From positions 1 through 6,551 of the forward strand of contig CAYWQL010000043.1 in NCBI GenBank assembly GCA_964460755.1: DNA of 6,551 nt, written 5' to 3'. Shown here one piece after another: positions 1 to 5,128 of the stretch. Source of the DNA: JAYFNU01 sp964460755 (GTDB taxonomy: Bacteria; Bacillota; Clostridia; Oscillospirales; Ruminococcaceae). Numbering within the stretch: the first letter of the stretch is position 1; every line of letters begins with the position of its first letter. The translations under genes were made by a program, and so were the position numbers. The notes beneath the pieces are model-generated. The model was not told where the DNA came from. It saw only the letters and a program-made list of their open reading frames with translations, and did not search any database.

Positions 1-547
1 TGATACCGATTAGCGAGGATATTGCCGTCATAATCACAGCAAGCGCGATTGCCGTGCCCGCGCCGGACAGACGGCTCTTTGCAAACGACAACACGCTTTT
101 AGGTTTTCCGCCGGGTACAAATTCCTCTGATTTACTAAAAAGAAGGCAAATGCCCGTAAAGCTTGTATCAAACTCCTGCATTGATACAGCAACCGTACCC
201 CTCGCGGGGTCGTTGAGCACAGCCTTATCACCCTTAAAGCCGCAAAGCACCACAAAATGATTAAAGTTCCAATGTATGATACACGGAAAGCTGCCGTTAT
301 CCCGCAGCATTTCGGGCTCGTATCGATAGCCCGACGCGTTTAAGCCGTAGTTTCTTGCCGCTATAAGTACATTTTTGGCATTTGAACCGTCCCGAGACAC
401 GCCGCAATCCGAGCGCACCTGCTCAAGCGGTATCCATTTTCCGTAATACGCAAGCACCATGGTAAGGCAGGCGGCGCCGCATTCAAGCGCCTCCATCTGC
501 ATCACAACGGGAACCTTGGCGCATTTAATGTGTTTTTCCTTTGCCAT
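1..547 (-). CDS. NHLM-type peptidase/ATP-binding ABC transporter, N-terminal part (C39 protease), truncated by window edge
   Basis: The frame is open from an ATG at 547 to the window edge and gives 182 residues, so the rest of the gene lies outside. Residues 10-140 read as a C39 bacteriocin-processing peptidase: oxyanion Gln17, catalytic Cys23 in MEALECGAAC, His97 in WNFNHFVVL and Asp113 in LNDPARG. The segments AYYGKW, CGVSRDGS and FDTSFTG are typical of the NHLM (nitrile hydratase leader / Nif11 leader) family of exporters. From about residue 160 the hydrophobic first membrane helix begins. Known family members cut the leader behind a double glycine and export the core peptide, using a C-terminal ATPase that is not in view. 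The start is supported by a GGCGGG-type ribosome site about 7 bases upstream and by its 13-base distance to the preceding gene. Family assignment is firm; the cargo is unknown. Confidence 0.93.
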   Translation of the reverse strand, partial: MAKEKHIKCAKVPVVMQMEALECGAACLTMVLAYYGKWIPLEQVRSDCGVSRDGSNAKNVLIAARNYGLNASGYRYEPEMLRDNGSFPCIIHWNFNHFVVLCGFKGDKAVLNDPARGTVAVSMQEFDTSFTGICLLFSKSEEFVPGGKPKSVLSFAKSRLSGAGTAIALAVIMTAISSLIGI

Positions 548-560
548 ATTTACACCCGCC

Positions 561-1034
561 TTAATTAAACACGAACGACAGCGGCGAAACGCTGTCGGTC
601 ACGATATAGGCGGAATAGATGCCCACGTCGGTCACCGTGTCAGACTTGACCTTGTATACCCATTGACCCACCTCAAGACCGCCAAGGTGCAGAATGTAAT
701 CCTCATAATCCGCAGTCATGATGCCGGGCTCCTTCGGAATGGAGGTGATTGGATATTCAACTCCGTTTATTACAATGGACATACCCAACTTCACCGAATC
801 AATATCCGCCTCGGGCACGTAGCAGGTAACCGACTTTCCGTCGCACACCGCCGCCACCTGAAGCTTGGTTTCCAGCCTTCCGTACATACCCCACACGCAC
901 GCCCCCGCGAGCAATATCACGATTGCCGCAAGTATCATCCAAACACCGGGATTAGCTACACGAATATAGTCCGACAGCTTATCCGGCGAGGATATCTTAT
1001 CGATACTCTTTTTTCTGAATAATTCACTCTGCAT
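561..1034 (-). CDS. Short NHLM-system membrane fusion-like protein (one TM, no coiled coil)
   Basis: This 157-residue protein has a basic N-terminus (LFRKKSIDKISSPDKLSDY), one membrane helix at about residues 31-50 and an outer part of about 105 residues. The outer part (CYVPEADIDSVKLGMSIVI, then a C-terminal IVTDSVSPLSFVFN) resembles the beta-barrel end of HlyD-type membrane fusion proteins. The long coiled coil and the lipoyl halves found in full HlyD proteins (usually 400 or more residues) are absent. The N-terminal SSPDKLSDYIRVANPG stretch is, as I remember it, typical of secretion proteins annotated next to NHLM exporters. It starts 19 bases after the GHKL ATPase gene, with an AAGGGG site upstream, and ends 13 bases before the C39 transporter gene, so the three are probably co-transcribed. 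The likely role is an accessory subunit of the exporter in the cytoplasmic membrane; this is inferred from position and from the HlyD-like pattern. Confidence 0.75.
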   Translation of the reverse strand: MQSELFRKKSIDKISSPDKLSDYIRVANPGVWMILAAIVILLAGACVWGMYGRLETKLQVAAVCDGKSVTCYVPEADIDSVKLGMSIVINGVEYPITSIPKEPGIMTADYEDYILHLGGLEVGQWVYKVKSDTVTDVGIYSAYIVTDSVSPLSFVFN

Positions 1035-1053
1035 CTTCTTCGTTCCCCTTGTT

Positions 1054-1464
1054 TTAATTAATCGCCTTTCGTATGGTCAAAATATTCTTACCTCCGCAGC
1101 GTTCATAACGAATATCGTCCATACTCTTTTTTACCATATAAATTCCAAGACCGCCTATATCACGCTCGTCGGCAGTCTGCGTCACGTCGGGGTCGGGCTT
1201 TTGGAGCGGGTCGAAGGGTACTCCGTTATCCATGAAGGTAATCGTAACTGACGTCGGATTGTCCGCGACCTCTATACACACGCTTACCTTTCCCGTGTCA
1301 GGCATATACGCGTAATGCGCAATGTTGCTGACAATCTCGTCAATAGCAACGTCGAATTGCATTTGTATTTTAACCGGGCACCCAATCTCCTCAAGTCTCT
1401 CATCGGCAAAGGCGATTATCTGCTGAATATTATCTATAGTTGCGTCAAGGATTAATTCTTTCAT
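1054..1464 (-). CDS. RsbW-type GHKL ATPase (anti-sigma factor / serine kinase-like)
   Basis: The 136-residue product is a stand-alone HATPase_c domain. The N box is at residues 40-50 (AIDEIVSNIAH, with Glu43 and Asn47), the G1 box is at 79-86 (DNGVPFDP) and the G2 box is at 102-108 (DIGGLGIYMV region, with the ATP-lid glycines). The family's usual length is about 130-160 residues and all ATP-binding boxes are intact. Known relatives (RsbW, SpoIIAB, and many unnamed ones) bind a sigma factor or a STAS protein and phosphorylate the latter. No sigma factor or STAS gene is visible here, so the target is open. The start codon overlaps the stop of the upstream phosphatase as ATGA, with GGAGG just upstream, which suggests translational coupling. 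The protein has no membrane segment and should be cytosolic. Confidence 0.88.
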   Translation of the reverse strand: MKELILDATIDNIQQIIAFADERLEEIGCPVKIQMQFDVAIDEIVSNIAHYAYMPDTGKVSVCIEVADNPTSVTITFMDNGVPFDPLQKPDPDVTQTADERDIGGLGIYMVKKSMDDIRYERCGGKNILTIRKAIN

Positions 1465-1747
1465 ACCGTTTCCCCTCCCTTATAGTGAAGGCAAAGCATA
1501 GTAATATCATCAAACTGCGGCGCACCGCCCGCAAAGGCGTCAACATCTGCTTTTACGGCTGCTAACAGCTCCTTTGGCATTTTATCTCGGTTTTTTGCAA
1601 GCGTTTTTTTCAGTCGCTCCATACCGTACAGCCGCTTTTCAACGTCTGTGGCTTCAGTAACGCCGTCGGTATATTGAAACAGACTGTCTCCGGGCGAAAG
1701 GGTAAGGCTGCCTCCGCGATAATTCATACCCTCCATACCCGCAAGCA
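1461..1747 (-). CDS. SpoIIE/PP2C-type serine phosphatase, C-terminal fragment interrupted by the assembly gap
   Basis: The last 95 or so residues are readable; the rest enters the run of N. The fragment runs LAGMEGMNYRGG, then LSPGDSLFQYTDGVTEATD, and ends with FAGGAPQFDDITMLCL. YTDGVTEA and the FDDIT segment are the two C-terminal metal-binding aspartate motifs of SpoIIE/RsbU phosphatases. Members of this family remove phosphate from STAS anti-anti-sigma proteins, opposing an RsbW-type kinase, which is exactly the gene that follows with a 4-base overlap. An internal ATG at 1736 is not the real start, because the open frame and the family pattern continue upstream of it. Sensor domains (membrane, HAMP, PAS or GAF) normally lie on the N-terminal side and cannot be seen, so the signal is unknown. 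Confidence 0.88.
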
Positions 1748-1847
1748 NNNNNNNNNNNNNNNNNNNNNNNNNNNNNNNNNNNNNNNNNNNNNNNNNNNNN
1801 NNNNNNNNNNNNNNNNNNNNNNNNNNNNNNNNNNNNNNNNNNNNNNN
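1748..1847. other. Assembly gap of exactly 100 N
   Basis: The run is exactly 100 N, the conventional length for a scaffold gap of unknown size. It cuts the phosphatase gene on its left. The true length could be several hundred bases or more, since the missing phosphatase part alone should need several hundred. Any reading frame drawn across the gap is artificial, and the order and orientation of the two flanking contigs depend on the assembler. Confidence 0.97.
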
Positions 1848-1939
1848 AAAGCGCGCATAATTCCGACAATCCCACCTTAGTTAATGAGAATTGCTTGAAT
1901 GCCTTTTCCTGTTTTATGGGCTCACCGCGTTTTTACGTC
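1848..1939. other. Contig edge downstream of the EIIC-EAL gene, with two unassigned open frames
   Basis: Between the EIIC-EAL stop and the gap are 92 bases. On the minus strand a frame is open from 1932 into the gap, with a possible GTG start at 1875 (reading AFKQFSLTKVGLSELCAL around it). An ATG lies near 1858 in another frame, behind an AAGGTGG sequence. On the plus strand a frame comes out of the gap and ends at a TGA at 1952-1954, overlapping the EIIC-EAL gene end by 15 bases; its tail reads FMGSPRFYVSEIV. I recognise neither, and they cannot both be genes. No hairpin followed by a T-run is visible here, so no terminator for the EIIC-EAL gene can be called. Confidence 0.4.
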
Positions 1940-4066
1940 TCAGAGATTGTTTGACTCTTTTTCCGAGAGCAGCTTTTCAATCCATACATCACGGGCAAGC
2001 GCCGGGCTGAACAAATAGCCCTGATAATGCGTGCAGTTCGCTTCCTCCAACATTTTTGTCTGTTCGGTTGTTTCCACGTACTCGGCAATCACAGTAAACC
2101 CGAGATTTCCTGCAAGATTGGTGATTGTTTTGATGATGTCGTAGCTCCGCGGATTTGTGGTCATTTCCGTGACCAGCGAGCCGTCCAGCTTGACCTCATC
2201 AAAGTGATTTTCTTTCAGATATGTAAGTGAGGTATGCCCCATTGAAAAATCATCAATAGCCAACAGATAACCCAAGCTTTTGATTTCCTGCAGTCGGTCC
2301 AGTGTATCTTCGTTAACCTGGAGCGCGGTCTGCTCTGTTACTTCCAGGCACAGCTTATCTTCTTTAATGTCGCCATTTTTCGCCATGGTGCGCAAAAGCT
2401 GGAGATAGCTATCGGTCTGAAGCGTGAAGGAAGTAACATTCACGCTGATTTCTCCGTCAAAGCCTGTCTGTTCCCGAATGGTTTTTATATCACGAGCAGC
2501 AAGCTTTAGAATGTATTCCTCAAGCTCAACGAGCAGCTTTCCTTCTTGCGCAAGCTGAATGACCAGAGGCGGATACATAATGCCAAACAGCGGATGATTC
2601 CAGCGCAGCAGCGCTTCAGCACCAAAGCATTGATGACGATTATCGTATTGCGGCTGATAATACAGCACAAGTTTGTCCTGCGACATGGCGTATTCAAGGT
2701 CGGAAACCAATGAACGCGCCAAAGTCCCAAGCTGATTATTCACATCTATAAGTCGTATAGGATTCAGGCTTGCCTCACTGTCCGTTTTCAGCTGCACCAG
2801 TTGGTTGATTTGTTCCTTGGCTGCCGCTTCGCATCGTCTGTCATAGATTTTGATGAATGGACGATAAATCAAACATCCCAGCGCAATATTGAACAGCTGC
2901 AGCACACTGCCTGCAATCGAGCCGGTAGCCATATACCCGCTGAGCAACACTGGAGCCGTCCAGTTCACCTCCGCACAGGTATATGGAACCCAACCGAGTC
3001 TCATGGAGCAGTAGGTGGTGAGAAAGCACATCAGCGGTGTTGCAAGGAACGGAATCAGCAGCACAGAATTGAAAATAACCGGATATCCAAACACCATCAG
3101 CTCATTGATGTTGAACAGCATAGGGACTGCGGCAAGCTTGGATATACGGCGGTTGCGTTTCCTTTTGCTGAAAAACAAAACGGCAAGAAGCAGACAGATG
3201 GTAGTGCCGCAGCCGCCCATCAGCACAAAAATGTCGAAAAACTGCTTGGTAAGAATCTCTGTTGGTGCTTTGCCAGCAGCAACGAGGTTCATGTTGATGT
3301 CAATTGCCGGCGTAAATAAATTTGACATCACCGTTTCGAGCACATCACTGCCGTGAATGCCGAAAAACCAAAGCAGACTGGAAACAAGGACCATCAGGAT
3401 TCCGGCAATAAAGGACCGTCCCAAAGGCAGGAACACCGCATTGACCGCATCAACAGCCAATTCAAACGCGCTGTTCTCATCGGACAGCATCAAAATCACC
3501 GAATTGGCCAGCGCGAACACACAGACCACCGCGGCGCAGGGCAGAATGAGGGAAACGGTGTAATTAAACTCCACATCCGTACCGTCCATATATCCATGCC
3601 TATTTTGCTCGACAATTGATGTAATGGCCAACACGAGCTTTGTGGCAAACAATGCGGATAGGATGGCGAGGAAAACGCCTTTTACGCCCAAAGCGTCCCA
3701 AGTCACCGTATCAATGCGGACACCGCTTAATATGGAAAAGCAAATCAGCGAGGTAAGCGGCGGCGCAAGCGAGGAACGGTTGCAGTTTGTCTGCCGGGCA
3801 TAGCAGAAGCTGATTGTAATCGTCAGATAAACCGCCATCATGCCGAAGGTTGCGTTATAAATAGAATCAAAAAAAGAAAGCAGTTGACCAGATAGCGCAG
3901 CAGCAATAAACTGCTGATATTCCCTGATGGGAAAATATTGAAAAATCAGCGTAACCGAACCAATCATGAGCACCGGAATAATCATAATTAATCCGCTTTT
4001 TATCGCGTTGACAGATGGGGCCGTTTCCGTTTTCTCTAAAAACCTTCTAATATCTTTCAATTTCAT
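1940..4066 (-). CDS. PTS EIIC (lactose/cellobiose family) - EAL fusion protein, probable sugar-responsive c-di-GMP phosphodiesterase
   Basis: This is a 708-residue two-part membrane protein. Residues 1-405 form a multi-pass EIIC domain of the ChbC/CelB type. It keeps the substrate-pocket His238 (WFFGIHGSDV) and Glu322 (MLFNINELMVFGYP, where the family usually has NEP). Residues 405-435 are a charged helical linker. Residues 455-700 are an EAL domain with its active-site residues: Glu484 (EALLRW), Asn543 (SVNVTS), Glu575 (LEVTE), Asp605-Asp606 (AIDDF), Lys626 (VKLD), Glu662 (AEYVE) and Gln682 (YQGY). EAL domains hydrolyse c-di-GMP to pGpG. No EIIA or EIIB domain or gene is in view, so transport by phosphorylation is unlikely unless shared partners exist; a sensor role is my inference. 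An AAGAGG site lies 5 bases before the ATG. Such fusions are known in Clostridia as far as I recall, but their ligand is not obvious. The loop after Asp606 departs from the consensus. Confidence 0.92.
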   Translation of the reverse strand: MKLKDIRRFLEKTETAPSVNAIKSGLIMIIPVLMIGSVTLIFQYFPIREYQQFIAAALSGQLLSFFDSIYNATFGMMAVYLTITISFCYARQTNCNRSSLAPPLTSLICFSILSGVRIDTVTWDALGVKGVFLAILSALFATKLVLAITSIVEQNRHGYMDGTDVEFNYTVSLILPCAAVVCVFALANSVILMLSDENSAFELAVDAVNAVFLPLGRSFIAGILMVLVSSLLWFFGIHGSDVLETVMSNLFTPAIDINMNLVAAGKAPTEILTKQFFDIFVLMGGCGTTICLLLAVLFFSKRKRNRRISKLAAVPMLFNINELMVFGYPVIFNSVLLIPFLATPLMCFLTTYCSMRLGWVPYTCAEVNWTAPVLLSGYMATGSIAGSVLQLFNIALGCLIYRPFIKIYDRRCEAAAKEQINQLVQLKTDSEASLNPIRLIDVNNQLGTLARSLVSDLEYAMSQDKLVLYYQPQYDNRHQCFGAEALLRWNHPLFGIMYPPLVIQLAQEGKLLVELEEYILKLAARDIKTIREQTGFDGEISVNVTSFTLQTDSYLQLLRTMAKNGDIKEDKLCLEVTEQTALQVNEDTLDRLQEIKSLGYLLAIDDFSMGHTSLTYLKENHFDEVKLDGSLVTEMTTNPRSYDIIKTITNLAGNLGFTVIAEYVETTEQTKMLEEANCTHYQGYLFSPALARDVWIEKLLSEKESNNL

Positions 4067-4206
4067 TTAAACCTCTTTTTTCTTCTTATTGTTGGTTTCA
4101 ATTTGATATCACTGTTTGACTTTTTTACGGTGCAGCATACCGATTAAAAGATCAATTTCTTTCTGAAACTAACCATTTCAGCTGCAAGAATTTAAAATGC
4201 TACATT

Positions 4207-4234
4207 AGGTAATATCATCATTATGTTATTACCT
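4207..4234. repeat. 8-bp perfect inverted repeat AGGTAATA/TATTACCT, operator-like
   Basis: AGGTAATA (4207-4214) is mirrored by TATTACCT (4227-4234) around a 12-base spacer, so the half-sites sit about two helical turns apart. The core heptamer GGTAATA recurs inverted at 4256-4262 and in direct orientation at 4447-4453. The site lies about 140 bases upstream of the EIIC-EAL start. This geometry fits a dimeric regulator; the regulator is unknown. It has no T-run typical of a terminator. Confidence 0.45.
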
Positions 4235-4542
4235 TCTTCTTTCGTGCCCGACGCCTATTACCGCTTATCCGTGTATGAGCATCATTGTAAAGATACTGAG
4301 CTTGTCAAACGGGAACTTGAATTTAATAATCTTTACAGTAGCTGCGAATTAGAAATCATCTGCGGTGCGCGGTTTCAAATAGCCGATGAAAAAGCGCCCC
4401 ACGCACTCAACAAAAAGTAATTGTTTTTGCGAAAATTTCTTATAAAGGTAATATATCATAACTTTTTCGTTTTTCCAACAAATTAATGCAAAACTTTGCA
4501 ATTACCGATGCATTCAAAAAACAAGCGACTATTCTGAATTTC

Positions 4543-4588
4543 GCTGCGCCAAACGTCAAAACACTATCCTTCCTTTTTTCGGCGCAGC
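4543..4588. repeat. GC-rich 8-bp inverted repeat with 30-base loop
   Basis: GCTGCGCC (4543-4550) pairs with GGCGCAGC (4581-4588), seven of eight pairs being G-C, inside an otherwise AT-rich region. The 30-base spacer is pyrimidine-rich at its right end. Neither strand has a T-run directly after the stem, so it is not a standard intrinsic terminator. It may be part of an RNA fold or a remnant of a small repeat element. Confidence 0.4.
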
Positions 4589-4807
4589 ATATAACAATAA
4601 CAATTCTTCCAAGATTTGATGAAAGGGGACAATTAAAATAGGTCAATATATTATTCTGCTAATATTCTGACCGCTTCAAAAACCTGCGCGGCAATTTAAT
4701 TCTAAAGGCGTTGCAACTGCGCATCACAGACAGCGAGTTTGCTCGGTTGCCTGAACACTTTCGATTCCGATTATTTCTGCTTAGCTTTTGCGTTCTTTTC
4801 GCTGTCC

Positions 4808-4836
4808 TTTACTTTTCAGCAATGAATTATTATAAT
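4808..4836 (+). promoter_or_regulatory. Sigma-A-like promoter, distal
   Basis: TTTACT (4808-4813, four of six matches to TTGACA) is followed after 17 bases by a perfect TATAAT (4831-4836). Transcription would start near 4843 and run toward the membrane-protein gene, giving a leader of about 285 bases that contains the hairpins listed below. The spacing is optimal. In such AT-rich DNA a chance match is possible. Confidence 0.4.
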
Positions 4837-4963
4837 AAACCAGTATTGTTTCGTTTTGCAGCGGTCTTTCTCATTATGACGATAAAGTAAAGCGCAAAAC
4901 TCAAAGTCCGCGACGTTTCTTTGTCAGTGAAAGCTTTCGGCGTTTTTCCATTTTGCTGTGATA

Positions 4964-4997
4964 GCTTATAACGTCTTCTGAAGGTCACGTTATAAGC
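4964..4997. repeat. 11-bp perfect inverted repeat GCTTATAACGT/ACGTTATAAGC
   Basis: The arms at 4964-4974 and 4987-4997 are perfectly complementary and flank a 12-base spacer. A smaller CTT/AAG pairing is possible inside the loop. No T-run follows, which argues against a terminator. It lies about 130 bases before the membrane-protein start and upstream of that gene's proximal promoter. It could be an operator for a dimeric protein or a stem in a leader RNA from the distal promoter. A second, smaller stem AACAGC/GCTGTT follows at 5020-5041. Confidence 0.55.
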
Positions 4998-5078
4998 GGC
5001 GACCCTTGAAGCTTTTGCGAACAGCAAAGACATCTGCTGTTGCCCTATCCGTGAGCCTTGCGATGGCTTAGTATGCGA

Positions 5079-5107
5079 CTGACGCTTTCAAATATTGCTA
5101 TTATTAT
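5079..5107 (+). promoter_or_regulatory. Proximal promoter of the membrane-protein gene
   Basis: CTGACG (5079-5084) and TATTAT (5102-5107) are 17 bases apart. An overlapping alternative is an extended -10, TGCTATTAT at 5096-5104. Either places the transcript start near 5110-5114, just before the GGGAGG ribosome site at 5118-5123. The match is moderate at -35 and good at -10. Confidence 0.45.
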
Positions 5108-5128
5108 GATTTTATTCGGGAGGTTCCA

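Larger units (their letters stand above)
4067..5128. other. 1.06-kb divergent intergenic region, no convincing gene
   Basis: This AT-rich stretch separates the minus-strand EIIC-EAL gene from the plus-strand membrane-protein gene. It holds several inverted repeats and two promoter-like sites, listed separately. The only forward open frame of note, 4223-4420 (65 codons), has no proper ribosome site (only AGG about 13 bases away) and starts inside an inverted repeat. Minus-strand frames at 4440-4646 and 4830-5033 likewise lack ribosome sites and recognisable domains. I see no tRNA, rRNA or c-di-GMP riboswitch consensus. No clear -35/-10 pair for the EIIC-EAL gene could be found on the minus strand. 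The length is generous for bacteria and could reflect a structured leader, a lost gene or a dispersed repeat. Confidence 0.7.

Noticed and set aside
459..1022. 187-codon plus-strand open frame
   Set aside because: It lies opposite the C39 and membrane-fusion-like genes, whose motifs are unambiguous on the other strand.
1501..1512. GTAATATCATCA repeated at 4209-4220
   Set aside because: A shared 12-mer is expected by chance in a window this long, and the first copy is inside the phosphatase coding sequence.
1654..1880. Open frames running through the block of N on both strands
   Set aside because: They exist only because N carries no stop codon; the true sequence and its length are unknown.
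2801..3619. Long plus-strand open frames opposite the EIIC domain
   Set aside because: They are antisense shadows of a clearly conserved membrane domain and lack ribosome sites and family motifs.
4223..4420. 65-codon plus-strand open frame in the intergenic region
   Set aside because: It lacks a properly spaced ribosome site, starts inside an inverted repeat and has no recognisable domain; a gene remnant cannot be excluded.
4411..4435. CAAAAA/TTTTTG hairpin as a terminator
   Set aside because: The stem is almost purely A-T, would be unstable, and no gene on that strand ends convincingly before it.
4830..5033. 67-codon minus-strand open frame
   Set aside because: It has no ribosome site or domain, and it overlaps the promoter-like site and stems of the presumed leader.
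5020..5068. Possible c-di-GMP (GEMM) riboswitch, suggested by GCAAAG and nearby stems
   Set aside because: The conserved GEMM core segments and the paired tetraloop-receptor pattern are absent; only short words match.
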